Assembly (NCBI GenBank): GCA_033725935.1
Contig: MU867144.1
Coordinates: 1-64,000, forward strand
Source of the DNA: Cladorrhinum sp. PSN259
Taxonomy: Eukaryota; Ascomycota; Sordariomycetes; Sordariales; Podosporaceae
DNA: 64,000 nt
Reading direction: 5' to 3'
Shown here: one piece after another, positions 44,361 to 55,930 of the stretch
How positions within the stretch are numbered: the stretch's first letter is position 1
Layout: every line of letters begins with the position of its first letter
Notes under the pieces: model-generated
Told to the model about the DNA's origin: nothing
The model's input: only the letters and a program-made list of their open reading frames with translations
Database searches by the model: none
Position numbers and translations under genes: made by a program

Positions 44361-46330
44361 AGTCAAAGTAGTTGATATAAGCTAGCAGACGGATTTCTGG
44401 TCGTCTTTAGATGTCTACGCTCTGACCGGCAAAGATGAGGCATTAGGATGTGGACGTCAGCGGTGCCGCCTTTCCCTATAAGCCAATTCTTCCATCCGGC
44501 AGATCTTCTCTCCGTTTGCTTTCACCTTTTGCATCTTTGGAACCAGGATTTGAATGGAGACACAGGTTTCACAGCCCGCATATATTGGAAAAATGCTCTC
44601 CGTCTTCCCCCAATCAGGAATGTTGAAGGCAGTCGTGGGGTCATATTAGCTATAGGTGGCGTCCAATAATTGGGAGCTTCCGCTGCAACTGCACACCCAT
44701 TACACTTCAAAATGCTACACACCATGCTATCTCGTTCAGCTACCCTTACGCCCAAAAATACTTCCTTTGATCCTCCCCGCTCCCCCAAATCACAAATGAT
44801 GATAGATTTCTTGGTGAAGAGCCATCATTGGCGTCCAGACCGGCAAATCTGCAGCCTCCCACCGAGTGTTTGGGGGAGGAAATTGGACGAGAGTGATCCA
44901 CAAGATATTGCTCCCAGCAATCACTGACAGAGCGTTTTTAGGGGAGCCCGGTGCTCAATTGCGGCACAGACCGGCTTGTGTAGGGCTCAAAACATCTGGG
45001 GCGGTGTACACCACAGCAAGCTGGCATGGAAGGTGTATCACAGCAGTGGGCTGATCAGCCACCACTAACGAAGCCTTCTCCAGTTTCCTTGTGACCTCGG
45101 TGCGGAGTAGCCATCAACCATCAACCGTACGGCGGCATGCCGGTCTCTTGCCGTAAACCACCAATCACAACATGGCGCAGAGAACGCACCACCCTCTCCT
45201 CTGCAACCCCTAGAGGTCATATAATGCTAATACAATCCAATCATGCAAATTGTCAGTGGAGTCTTGTCTGGCTGTCAGTAGGCGCCTGTATCACCCACCT
45301 TCTTGTCACCGTCCCTGGATACTCCACCATGTCCAGGACGCTCCCACCATCCATGAAAAGCTGCGACCTCCAAGACTACCTGGCCGCGAGCGATTCAACC
45401 AGCAACAATTCCGTACCACATTACCAGAACGCCAGGCCACAAAGGTAATGTAGAAGCCCGGGAACAGACAGCTTCACGCCGACAAATCCGGCCACTCACC
45501 ACCCCCGCCTGCTTCCATCGTGGATGTCACTCCAACCCTTGCGGGCTGTAGCCCGCCTCTCAATCAACTGCCGAGCCTTCCCCTCCACTCCCTGCCATCA
45601 TCCCTAGTCACTACTCCTTGCCAAGAAGATGAGGTGTGGGTGAAGGTAAGCTATACATGTCGCGTCATGCTAGCTGCATCCATACGCGACGTTGCAACTG
45701 AACACCCCGGCGACTTCCCGGAAGGCTTGCCTGTGCATTGACAGCGGCTCCGTATACGTAAGAACCTTGACGGGACTCCTCGTGGCAAGCTGAGACATGC
45801 AGACATGCAGCTGCTAATCCATCCTTCGTATTCTATTGGTTGCTGCTTGCTTAAATATGTGAGGCTCTCCGCCCCACATACTAGCCTGTGATCGTATAAC
45901 GGCCATTCAGGTAAATGATTTAACGAATGCGTCAAATGTGCCCCATATACCGGCACATTGCAGTGTGCAAGAGTGAGCCTATCAACTGCACACAGTTACT
46001 AGGATCAGCTCCCAATCACTTGTCGGTAGGCAAATAACTGGCCATGGACCACTGACCTTCCAATGAAGTGTGGCTGTTCATGCTCGGCCAGCTTCTAATT
46101 TAAGACTAGCCCGGACTTGTACCACATGAATGGACACAGCACATTGGTATGCCGGCCTGGCCTCGCCAAAGAAGCCCAGCGACTTGTTTCCAAAAAGCAT
46201 GGACTTCTGGCGGGGGCACTTCTCTCGAAACCTTGCACACAGCTGGGAGAATATATGCTGCTGCTTGCCACCGACACGGCCACCCCTGAATGAAGGTCCT
46301 TTGCAAAATCAGGCTCGGTGCCAAATCCAA
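44361..46330. other. Intergenic, no gene recognised
   Basis: About 2 kb of mixed-composition DNA. Several frames of 60-106 codons occur on both strands, but none has a signal peptide, domain or plausible splice partner. It includes the promoter of the HeLo-like gene near 44361-44700. Confidence 0.45.
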
Positions 46331-46339
46331 CCGCATTAC

Positions 46340-46560
46340 ACATACAAATCCCTAACCTCGCCTACGGGCTCCAGAACATCCAACACGACTACGCCGGCGG
46401 ACCAAACGATCCCGGTGTCAACGAAAACCCCCCATCGGGCCATTTTATGACTGGACGGTGCAGGTGAGAGAGGACGTCAATACGGGACTGGATTTAAGCG
46501 GTATCACGGCGGGCTATATCGAGTTTTGTGGACGGAATATAGCGTTAGATCAGGGGTAGG
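46340..46560 (+). pseudogene. Orphan coding-like fragment with a frameshift
   Basis: Two adjacent frames look protein-like and join through a one-base shift near 46445: LAYGLQNIQHDYAGGPNDPG, ending PPSGHF, then YDWTVQVREDVNTGLDLSG to AGYIEFCGRNIALDQG and a TAG. Composition and codon use look coding, but I do not recognise the family, and no upstream exon was found. It may be a leftover of a deleted gene. Confidence 0.3.
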
Positions 46561-46747
46561 TATTAGATTTGCACACCAGGCATTTGTGGGGTCCTAAGAT
46601 TAAGAAAACGCGATAGACTCATGCAGATAAATGCCTAGCAGGGTAGACCCCTTTTTGTACCACATAAATTCAACAATTCCTCGAGTATACTCCCAAGATA
46701 ACCAACATCTGCTAGCTTAGACAAACCGAGCGCCTATTCGCATCTTT

Positions 46748-47254
46748 CTACCAAACCTCGACTCCATTCTGGTTTAGTGTCCTCACCATCTCGTCGGCTA
46801 CTCCTTCTCTGTTTACTTGTTCGGTTACAACATATCGCCAACCATACTTCAGGCATATGTAACCTCGTCGACCTAATAGCCGCAACATTTCTTCTTGTAC
46901 GTCGATCTCCTGATTCTTCATCCGTTCTGATATACACCGATATGCAATTTTATACCCCGTCGCACTTGGGATTCGTTCGTCGATGTCTGGACACTCTCTC
47001 ACAAGTATCTCGAAAATCTTCAAATGCCCGCCAGCAGCGGCAGCATCGAGTGCACTCGCCTTAACCATCGCCCCTTTGGCTAACAACAGGCGCACCATCT
47101 CCTCGTGACCGGAAAGGCTTGCGCAAGCTAGGGCACTTTGGGATTCTTCATTTTGTTCGACCTTAGCACCTTTCTCGAGCAGTAACTTAGCCACGGCCAT
47201 TTTTCCACATTTCGCTGCCAAGGCGAGTAGCGTCATTCCCCTATTGTTAGCCAC
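46748..47254 (-). pseudogene. Ankyrin-repeat tail cut off from the HET-ankyrin gene
   Basis: This frame continues the ankyrin series of the gene at 47233-49428 (GMTLLALAAKCGKMAVAKLLLEKGAK, read in two halves, then GHEEMVRLLLAKGAMV) but in another frame. Compared with the preceding repeats, about 5 extra bases near 47252-47260 separate the two frames. Residues after ~100 form a helical end without repeats. It was probably the original C-terminus. Translation of this part now would need frameshifting, an unseen intron or an independent start. Confidence 0.65.
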
Positions 47255-49428
47255 CAGACTTCAATGTTGGCACCTTTCTCGAGCAGTAATTTGGTCAAGG
47301 CATCATGCCCCTTTGCCGCGGCCAAGTTGAGCGGCGTCATTCCCATGTTATTGGTCACTTCAATGTTGGCACCTTTCTCGAGCAGTAATTTAGCCAAGGC
47401 ATCATGCCCCTTTTCCGCGGCTAAGGCGAGCGGCCTCATTCCCTGGTAACTGGCCCCTTCGATGTTGGCACCTTTCTCGAGCAGTAACTCAGCCAGGGCC
47501 ACTTTTCCAAGTTTCGCTGCCAAGCCAAGTGGCGTCATTCCATTCTCATCGGCCCTTTCAATGTTGGCACCTTTCTCGAGCAGCAAACTAACTAGTGCCG
47601 TATCTGCTGTTGCTGCAGCTTTCATTAGCGGTGTCGCGCCTAGATGTTTACGCTCGAGGCTGACATCCTTCTTGATCAAGATCGTAGCGATGTCATGGGC
47701 TTGCTTGTCAAGAACCCAGCCCAGCAAATCCTTTTTGTTAACCTCTTCGTAGACATCCACTCTACCGGTGTCGATTAGCAGCCTCACTGTACCTACGTGT
47801 CCCCTCTGAACAGCATAGAACAAAGGCCGTCTACCGTCTGAATCGGCTGTGTCTGGCTCGAATTTGCCTGTTGTGAGCAGGGAGCGGATAATGGCATCTT
47901 GTCCAGTCTCGGCCGCGTGGGATAGCGGTGTCCGTCTCGCCCCGTCGGTCAGATACGGTTGCATGTCCATTCGTGCTAGTAGCGATTCGACTACAGCCTT
48001 ATGACCCCGCCGTGCGGCATGCGATAAAGCTGTCCACCCATTTATGTCGGCTGAGCTGGGGGAGACATCTTGTCGGGTTAAGAGCAACCACACTAGGCCT
48101 GTGTGTCCGTTTTCGGCAGCGTACAACAGCGGCGTCTTCCCTGTGGTGTCTTGCAAGTTTGCCGGAATAATACCGGTTCCCAGAAGCCGACAGACACCGA
48201 TTCCATCTCCGCGAGCTGCAAGTCGTAATATCTTTGTTCGTGTTTTGTCGTCATTTCGTACCGTAGAGTCTCCCATCAGAACCGACGAGAGGAGAGCGTC
48301 TCCCTGGCATGATGCCTTTGCAATGTCTGCGTTAACCCTGCAAGTTTGTCCCAGCCGCCCCAACTTGACGCAGATGCTCCTAACGGGACGTTGGGACGGA
48401 CCGGTTTTGGAGAGGTCGAGGAGCTCAAATTCACCTGGCCGCACTCGCTCCAAACGGTCCATGGTGAGAAGCGTGTCGCGTAGGTAGATGGCAATGACTT
48501 TGTCGGTCCCGGTATTGGTGCAATTCAGAAGCCCGATCCCGAGCCCCTCTTGATCAAGGCCCATGAAGGGGATATTCAGATGAACACCTCTGTTGCTGAT
48601 GGACATGGGTCCGCTATTGGAGCCTGGATGGCTGCGCGCCATGACATCGCCCGAGTCGGCGAATGCCGCAGGCCCCGTAGCAAGAAGACCGCTGCGGCTA
48701 TCGTCTGAGCGCCAGGCAAAGATGCTGTGATCGTCCGAAGTCTTGATGATTTCTTCCTGGAGCCGGATAAAGGCTCTCTCGCCTTCTCCATAAAGTAAGG
48801 GCATGTGGACTCCAAATATACCTAAAAGACAATATGCAATGTCCTCGACCCGGGTTGTCTGCCTCCTGGCGGCCCATGACATCTTCTGTGCGACACTCGC
48901 GTCGCCGGGCCCGTTTCCAGCCAGAACCGCGGCGGGTATGTTGGTGCGGCGCATGATGACCTCCTGCAGCGTTGCCTTGGTACCTAGTTCCTTCCAGTTC
49001 TCGTCGACGAAAATGACAACCGACGGGGCGATCAACTCCTGTAGGGTCCATCCTCTCGTAAACCACCTGCTGTCGGAGAATGGCACCGTAGAGGGTACGT
49101 CGGCGAGGAAGACGTAGCACACGTCGGAATTCTGGTACCAACGGTACATGGAGTTGATGGCCTCGGACAGCTCCGCGCTGCTCGTCTTATCGATACAGCA
49201 CGTGTCGATCCAGACGTATTCGAAGTTGTCAGCTTTAGCACGGGAGCAGCAGTTAACAACCTTGCTGTAGCCCTTCTTGGTCTGTTCGCAAGAGGCCTGA
49301 ATATCCTGCATCGTAAGCTCATCCTCGCCCCACGCGTGCGATAGGATGGCATACTTGTGGCCGCAATCGCCCATAAACTCTTGGAGCTCGAGGCGGCCGT
49401 CTGAAAGATCCGTACGGAGGAGGCGCAT
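47233..49428 (-). CDS. HET-ankyrin protein (HET-E/D-type N-terminus), shortened by frameshift
   Basis: A 731-residue frame from the ATG at 49428. Residues 1-230 are a HET domain of the class found in HET-D/HET-E: MRLLRTDLSDGRLELQEF, YAILSHAWGEDELTMQD, VWIDTCCIDKTSSAELSEAI, SMYRWYQNSDVCYVFLADV and WFTRGWTLQELIAP. Then come EDIAYCLLGIFGVHMPLLYGEG and a linker, with no NACHT domain. Ankyrin repeats start near residue 400, and the last ones are nearly identical (LLEKGANIE recurs every 33 residues). The frame ends at WWLTIGE after a small insertion; the lost repeats lie at 47254-46748. A cut HET-ankyrin protein could still act, so I keep it as a CDS. Confidence 0.8.
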   Translation of the reverse strand: MRLLRTDLSDGRLELQEFMGDCGHKYAILSHAWGEDELTMQDIQASCEQTKKGYSKVVNCCSRAKADNFEYVWIDTCCIDKTSSAELSEAINSMYRWYQNSDVCYVFLADVPSTVPFSDSRWFTRGWTLQELIAPSVVIFVDENWKELGTKATLQEVIMRRTNIPAAVLAGNGPGDASVAQKMSWAARRQTTRVEDIAYCLLGIFGVHMPLLYGEGERAFIRLQEEIIKTSDDHSIFAWRSDDSRSGLLATGPAAFADSGDVMARSHPGSNSGPMSISNRGVHLNIPFMGLDQEGLGIGLLNCTNTGTDKVIAIYLRDTLLTMDRLERVRPGEFELLDLSKTGPSQRPVRSICVKLGRLGQTCRVNADIAKASCQGDALLSSVLMGDSTVRNDDKTRTKILRLAARGDGIGVCRLLGTGIIPANLQDTTGKTPLLYAAENGHTGLVWLLLTRQDVSPSSADINGWTALSHAARRGHKAVVESLLARMDMQPYLTDGARRTPLSHAAETGQDAIIRSLLTTGKFEPDTADSDGRRPLFYAVQRGHVGTVRLLIDTGRVDVYEEVNKKDLLGWVLDKQAHDIATILIKKDVSLERKHLGATPLMKAAATADTALVSLLLEKGANIERADENGMTPLGLAAKLGKVALAELLLEKGANIEGASYQGMRPLALAAEKGHDALAKLLLEKGANIEVTNNMGMTPLNLAAAKGHDALTKLLLEKGANIEVWWLTIGE

Positions 49429-50168
49429 CGTAGCAGGCTAGCATACAAGCAAGGTAATGACCAAGAAAGGAGAAAGAGTGTGTGTGTGCATGGTGATAGA
49501 CAACGAACGGGAGGGCTGAAGTGTAGGTACCCGATGGAGCCTGAAAACACTTGTTGTCGTCGGGGATACTATTTTCCGATTGTTCTACTTTGGCTGCGCG
49601 ATTTCTGTTATACGCTTTGTACATATGTATATGATGCAAAAGCAAGGCGTTTGTATGGATACCATGTTTTAAGCTTAGTTCTATTTTATCTCAGTGTCGT
49701 TCGTATTCCTCTAAATAGTATACGGCTCCGTACATGTAGGATCGATTTGGCAGATATCTCCCCTGCGTTGACAGCTGTGACATTACCCTCTTTTATTGGG
49801 TCCTTGAAAACAAGCTTTCCCCGCCATCTGCAAGTCCCGCTGGCACGCTAGAGTATAAAAGGCAAAGGGCAAAGGGTGGTGTGAATTCGGTTGCTGAATA
49901 CGAGATCCAATGTCTTGGCATTGGCTGCAAAACGAGGTTGCTCAGCTCACAATAACAAGACGGTGTTGTGATTCGCGATCACCTGGTGTGGCGTCAAGGG
50001 CACTGTGGCCCAGCTAGCAAAATTCCTGCATCATTTCCACAGTTCCAAGTTTTCTGTGATCCACATTTATCCAGGGATTCCGTGATATATAAACACAGAA
50101 GCCAAGCACGCAAATCCAACTCGAAACACTTGCACTCAATACTGTCAACAAACCTTTGACAACTCAAG
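49429..50168. other. Divergent intergenic region
   Basis: Upstream of both the HET-ankyrin gene and the AltA1-like gene. It contains the TATA box at 50086 and a CA-rich leader. No gene recognised. Confidence 0.5.
50086..50093 (+). promoter_or_regulatory. TATA box of the AltA1-like gene
   Basis: TATATAAA lies 76 bp upstream of the ATG at 50169, with a C/A-rich leader between them, as expected for a strongly expressed secreted protein. Confidence 0.6.
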
Positions 50169-50813
50169 ATGAAGTCAGCAATCGTTTTCTCCCTCCTCTC
50201 CCTTGCCGCTGCCGGCCCCGTCGCGACGCGTGACAACGACGGCAAATCCTGCTCGGCACCAAACCCGGTAAAGAAGTGCGAGAAATCCCTTTCGGACCTC
50301 AAATGGACCGTTCACGGCTTTGACTACCACGCCTCCTACATCTTCACGACCCCTGCCCACCAAAACTCATGGGGATACGTCAACTTTAACATCTCCAATT
50401 CCATCGTTCCGTACACGGCATCATGTAGCGCAGCGAGCAGCCAGCTTTCCGAGTTCTTCTTCGGCACGCAAGAGTATACTTGCACTTTGATCGGAAACGC
50501 GCCGGCCGGTGCTGCTGTCAAGTTCAAGTACAGTAGACCGACCGGGCAGTTGGATATTATTGAGAGCGTGGTTTGTCAAGGAAAGCCTGCGGACAAGTAA
50601 GTTCCTGACAATTTTCGTCGCCAAGAGAACAAGGATGATGTGGCTGACTTGTGAGCAAGGACCTTTACTGTTTCGGGAGCCACCAACTTGACGCTATCTT
50701 GCACCGATGTGACTACAACCACTCCAAACTGGACGCCTGGACAGATTTACAGCGACCGGGAGGTCAAGTGCGCGCCGGTTGATGCGACGTTCGGGGCTGC
50801 TACTGTTGCTTAA
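50169..50813 (+). CDS. Secreted AltA1-like (AA1-like) protein
   Basis: Two exons, 50169-50596 and 50660-50813 (GTAAGT..CAAG intron, phase 2), give 193 residues. Residues 1-18 are a signal peptide (MKSAIVFSLLSLAAAGPVA). The mature part has Cys residues spaced as in the AA1-like/hypersensitive-response-inducing family. LSDLKWTVHGFDYHASYIF opens the beta-barrel, and FTVSGATNLTLSCTDVTT then IYSDREVKCAPV close it. Members are small, extracellular, often plant-interaction-associated; I infer nothing stronger here. Confidence 0.8.
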
Positions 50814-51147
50814 GTCTTGGAAGAACTCTTCCAGTTTATGTATGACGATAGTATACGACCATTCTGTCAGGGTAGTGATGAGATAGTAATGTTTGAATGC
50901 AGCTTGAATTAAAGCAATAAGGCTGGAGTTTTAAGTGTCCTGCAGTAGCCTGGAAACACTTTATAAGGATTTGGAAATTCGGAAACAAGTGACTTTGCGG
51001 GATCAGAAGAGAGTGGGAACACAGATGCAAATAATACTCATACTCATTCAGGGGTATCTAGACAACAACAACCAAAAGAAAAAGAAAACTCGCATCGCTT
51101 AATGACCATCAACCAATTATTACTCTCTTCCTTCCATCCATTATTAT

Positions 51148-52811
51148 TTATTGGTTTGCCTTATGTAAAGGCTTCTTCAAGAACACACTCCTCTCCCACC
51201 CGTCAATATCATCAACCACCGTCTCCTTGACCAGCTCGTACCCTCCAATCTTGGGCAAGATGATGGCCCAGATGAGCCAGTAAACGCCACCAGCAAAGAT
51301 GATGGCGAAGCCGACGACGCAGTGAAGCCAGTAAGGAAGGTCATTGTAGACGTTCTGGCCCTCCTCTGGAGGCACGAAAGGAGCAACAATGAGGTAAATG
51401 TTGCTGAGGAAGAAGAAGACGACGACGGGGAGGGTGGCGCTGATGGGAGGGTTCCAGTTCCATGCCTTACGGTTGAGGTAGAGGTAGATCAGACCAAGAG
51501 CGACAAAGGCGTTGATGATGGCCAAAGGATAAGAGATGAGGTTGAGAATGAAGTTGTAAGCATCGCCGGGAGGAGGGGCGAGCATGATGATGATGGAAAC
51601 GAGCCAGTGCTCGAAAAGACCGGCGGTGGGGGCGTTGAAGGGACGGTTAGAGGCCCAGAAGCGGGAGAAGGGAAGGATACCCTCACGGCCGAGCTCCTGG
51701 ACGAGACGACCCTGGGAAAAGATGACGGAGAGGACGTTGCCGAAGGCGGAGAGCGCGACGAAGACGGAGAGGGCGCGCTCGGCAGTGCCACCGAAGACGT
51801 TCTTGAACAGGGAGGCAGCGACGAGGCGGCGGGCAGCGATGATCTCATCTTTGGGAACGGCAGCAAAGTAGGCAATGTTGACAAACATGTAGAGGACGGA
51901 GATGACACCGATGGCGAGGGGAGCGGCAATCTTTAGGGTGCGGACGGGGTTCTTGGTCTCGGATAAGGCGTAGTTGGCGTTGCTGTAACCAATGTAACTC
52001 CAGATAACATTGTAAAGAGCCGTGACGACACCGTAAGCGGAGCCGGTGGTCCCCTCAAAGGCGTTGGTAAAGTTGTGGGGCTTCTCATCCTCGGGGAGCT
52101 TGAGATGGCCAGCAAGGGCAACCCAACCGGCAACGACGATGATCAGGATGATGATGACCTTGACAGTACCCAGGAAGTTCTGCAGGCGGATACCCCACTT
52201 GACCGAAGTGGCATGGATCAGGAAAGCGGTGGTGATGCAGGCGAGACCGATTCCACGCTGGTTCCATCTGTCGACCTCGACGTTGGCGGCATGCAGGATG
52301 TATTCTCCAAAGACGACCGAGTTGCCGCTTGCCCAGCCAAGCAAGACCACGTAGCCGGTGTAGAGACCAGTGGTAAGGAACTTGGGCTTGCGGTAGACAT
52401 ATTCGAGGTAGTTCTTCTCACCGCCGTTCTTGGGGATGGCGGTGCCGAACTCGAGGTAGACGGCAGTGCCCGCGAGGGCGATGAGCATACCAGCGACCCA
52501 GATGAAAAGGGACAGACCGACGGAGCCGGAGAGAGCCAGGATGGAGCCGGGGGTTGCGAAGATGCCTGTTCCGATCACACGGTTGACGATGAGGAAGATT
52601 GCTGAAACGATGCCAATTTGTCGTTTGGCCTCGCTGGCGCGATGGAGCTGGCCTGTTGGTTTCTGATCAGCATTCTGAAGCCGTTGAATAAATGACAACA
52701 AGGTGAATTCTTACCAACTTCGCTGTTTTCCTCTGATCCCCGGATTTCATATTTGGGCTCGCCCTCTGTTGGGGCGGCCTCCTTGGTGGATGACCCGAAG
52801 AACTTGGACAT
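51148..52811 (-). CDS. MUP1: Amino-acid permease, high-affinity methionine (Mup1) type
   Basis: Exon 1 is 52811-52715 and exon 2 is 52652-51148; the intron GTAAGA..TGCTGAT..CAACAG keeps frame, giving 533 residues. It is a plasma-membrane APC-superfamily (LAT/YAT) transporter with about 12 helices. RQIGIVSAIFLIVNRVIGTG and IFATPGSIL form the broken first helix that binds the amino-acid backbone. YLEFGTAIPKNGGEKNYLEY and YSNANYALSETKNPVRTLK are further Mup1-like landmarks. The cytosolic N-terminus is short and charged. Substrate (methionine/cysteine) is inferred from resemblance. TATA-like TTTATATATTA lies ~90 bp upstream. Confidence 0.85.
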
Positions 52812-55800
52812 GTTTCAAGTGCCCAATGGGTTTTGTCAAAGAAGTGTGATGATGAACAAGAAAGACATGTGCGTCGATCCGTCCCAAATGTGCGGTTTTA
52901 TATATTAAACATGATACCTTATAAAAGATGGGATGGCAGTTGTCCGCATGCCGACAGCGGTCTGCAGAAGTCTTGAGCCGGGGTTAACCTCGTCACGGTG
53001 GTTCTCGACCTCGGTGCCCTGGACAGGAGCGGCAGGCCACAGAAAAAGTGTGAATGCCCAGAAACACGGATCCATAGTTAGTTGTGGGTTTTGCTGGGAT
53101 GGGGGCCAATTGTACGTCATATTATTTCCTATTCAACGCCAGGCCCGATGTCGTGATTTGGCGTCATGCTCAAGTGTGAAAATTTTCCACTTTTTTCTGG
53201 ATCTTCAACCTGACAGTCCCACACAATTCCTGGTCCAACCGTGCCAACCGGTCCGAACCACGCACCCGGTTCATCCTACGCCAGCACTAATGTATCATCG
53301 CCGGTCTCTGGAAAAAAGCTTAATTCCACTCGCCGATCATTCAACGCCACGCTCACCGTCAGCTCATGGCCGCTTTAGCTTCAATGTCGAATGTCAATAT
53401 CCCATTGCGACATTCGGGCTTGTACCGCAATCGGCAGGTAGAAAAGGTTTTTTTTTTCTTAATCACTCGGAATCACCGAGTATTCGGTTTGAAGCGGCAG
53501 CCTTTTTCTTCCCGTGTAACATGCAATTCCGGAACTGACAATGTCTAATGTCAACAAACCTACTGAAGCAGCAAGATATCCTATCCTACAGTCTCCTGCA
53601 ATTCATGCACGAGTGACAAATAAATCCATCTCGACCTCACACCTCCACATCTGCAGTTCACCCCTAAATTTCCTTCCGTTCTCGCATTTCCCCATTACTG
53701 GGGAAACCTCTGCATCCCCAAACACCATCCAACTCCAGACCACCACTGCATTGTCCAAGAGCCCCACTGCCAAGGCCGCACGCCCTCTCAAATCCCAGTC
53801 TCGAAGTGGCTGTGTAAACATGAAATCTGATGTGATTGCTGCGAACAAGGTGGCAAAACAAGGTGTGGCGTGGGGGCTTGCTTAAGGCGAAGGTTGATCA
53901 GCGCATAGGCTTGATGGTTTTTACCAGAGAAGGAAATATTTAATGGTATTTCTCACATGCAAGTGGTCTGAGAGCCCACGTGGGTGGTCGAGAACATACA
54001 TCACGAAGGAAGCGTGGGGGTCAAATCGTGATGTTGGCTCACTTTGGTACATTAGACCATGTGCAACGCTAATGCCATCGCCATGGGCAAGCGTACTTGA
54101 CGTTGCAGTTGGGTACGTATTATTCCTACCTATTGTTATCACACCACTTCATTGATCCCGATCGTTCCGGCGACGTGTCAACATGGACAGATATCCCGCT
54201 GTCAGCCCACAGTACCACGAAACCTTTTCTATATCAGGTCGTTCGCTGCCGAGTCTAGACCAATTGATCATCAGCAGCTATCATACAACATGCTGATCTC
54301 CTGTCTGTGACGCAGTCTCCACCAAATTATACATATGAATACAGTTCGGCAAAGGTGCCTTAGTGCTATGTCTCTCGGGTCGTATCCGGCCCGCGCTGCG
54401 GGTATTAATTAACATGGCGTTTGACGTGGAGATGTTAGAACGCCTTTAGAAGCAGTAGAAGGTCATCCGATGTTCTCCCGCGCATGGCTTGGCCCGCATA
54501 CTGCAAGCAGCCCCATCGCAACGGTAGTATCCGCGGATGGGCGGAATCTATTTTAGACTCAGCCGCGCTTCTCATCTTAGCTGCTCTAGAAGTTCTAGCG
54601 GCCGCACTTAATAATGGTGACTCCATCTCGCCATTCGTAGGCAGGCTTATTAATCTCTCTTACCCAACTGTCTCCACGGGTCTAAAAGGCGTCTTGTTTG
54701 AGTTGGATTCGCTCATGGAGGCGTTGCAATGTCTAGCTTGAGGCAGGGATAGAATTCAGGGGTGCAGAACAAGAAACCTATATCATATATCAGCAAGATC
54801 ACCATTGATTGTCATTGTTTTCACAACTTTAAGACTTCTTTGTCTAAAACTCGAAGTTGGTGTCCCAGTCTCCGCTGATGGGAAATGAGGTAAATAAGAG
54901 GGAATGAGCAATTCACTTATTCATTTTCATCTTAATGCAAACGAACATAATTTATTTACGCACTTAAATTTCCAAATTCATGAGATGTTAGGACTCTTCT
55001 GATCGTTGTAATAAATCGTTTTAGCCGTTTCTGCACCCTATATGATGTACCTGGCAAGCCCCGGCCCCAAGGACATATTCGACTCTAGAGACCCCTTGGA
55101 GTTGTGGTAGCGATGCAATAGTTACAATAAACCGTCATATTACTCTGAATTAAGAAACAGTTCAACAAAGTTTGTTTTTATGCTTTTCTATCTGCATCTT
55201 GACAACGGATGCCCTGGCGCTAAAAAGAGGTTCTCGAGGAACTCCGATATCGGACATGTTTTCTCGAAATATCGCCGACTCTAACTATTGAAGAATGTAG
55301 GTAATGTGAAATTTGCACCTGGTTATAGAATAATTTTCCCAGGGCACATGCCCTGGCAGCTGGCCTTATCACCACATCTGGCGACAGTTGAAGTTATCGT
55401 GAGATCTTGGTTGTGGGCGTTGTCGTGGCGCCTGCGACCGAGTCGTGCCTTGTCAATCGAGCCATGCATAAAGTGTGTATAATTATTTCATTATTATTCG
55501 GGTTATTTTTTCTTCCGGTTATGCCCGATAACGCTCTGAATTGACAAAGAAGATAGAATAATTTTATGGCACATATCTCTTTTGAAATATGTGACATCCC
55601 AAATGTTCTTATTCCAGGGTAGGAGATGTCAAATTCACCCACCTAGACAGCTGGACTTACATTCTGGTATTTAATATATGAATGCTCTTTTATAGAAGGA
55701 GGACTTTTAAAGTTAAACACTTCAGAAAATGCTTTAAGAATTTCAGCAAGGACATAGAATGAAACTTAAAAATGGAGTTAATATTATATACCTTCTATAT

Positions 55801-55841
55801 TTAATGGATTAGTGCTTAAAAATGAAGATAACAAAAGTTAA
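52812..55841. other. 3-kb intergenic stretch
   Basis: The mup1-like promoter lies at the left end. A 201-codon frame (52933-53538) and an 85-codon frame (54484-54741, Leu/Ala-rich helix-like, ending EALQCLA) have no recognised family, and I do not call them. The right third (54800-55841) is AT-rich and contains copy 4 of the dispersed dyad motif at 55513. No TIR or LTR was found. Confidence 0.45.
55513..55536 (+). repeat. Dispersed dyad motif, copy 4
   Basis: TTCCGGTTATGCCCGATAAC, then GCTCTGAATTGACAAAGAAG, matching copy 2 over ~23 bp and resembling copies 2 and 3 in the following A-rich part. Confidence 0.5.
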
Positions 55842-55930
55842 TGGGCGACCCCGGAATCGAACCGGGGTTTCTTCGGTTACGCTATGGATCTCTCCACAAC
55901 GAAGCGTCCTGACCACTAGACTAGTCACCC
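55842..55930 (-). tRNA. tRNA-His(GTG): tRNA-His (GTG) with a short intron
   Basis: On the minus strand the acceptor arms GGGTGAC and GTCGCCC pair over 7 bp (one G-U), with discriminator A at 55842. The D-arm is GTCTAGTGGTCAGGAC. The anticodon stem CTTCG/CGAAG encloses TTGTGGA, placing GTG as anticodon, followed by a ~17-base intron. The T-arm is CCCCGGTTCGATTCCGGGG. Total 89 bases, 72 after splicing. The 5' extra G(-1) is added post-transcriptionally in tRNA-His and is not needed in the gene. Confidence 0.88.

Noticed and set aside
51322..51936. 204-codon plus-strand frame, very acidic
   Set aside because: Antisense to the permease; the composition is explained by its hydrophobic codons.
52933..53538. 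201-codon plus-strand frame
   Set aside because: No domain, signal peptide or homology that I recognise; lies in the permease promoter region.
54484..54741. 85-codon plus-strand frame
   Set aside because: Leu/Ala-rich but without recognised family or neighbours; not enough to call a gene.
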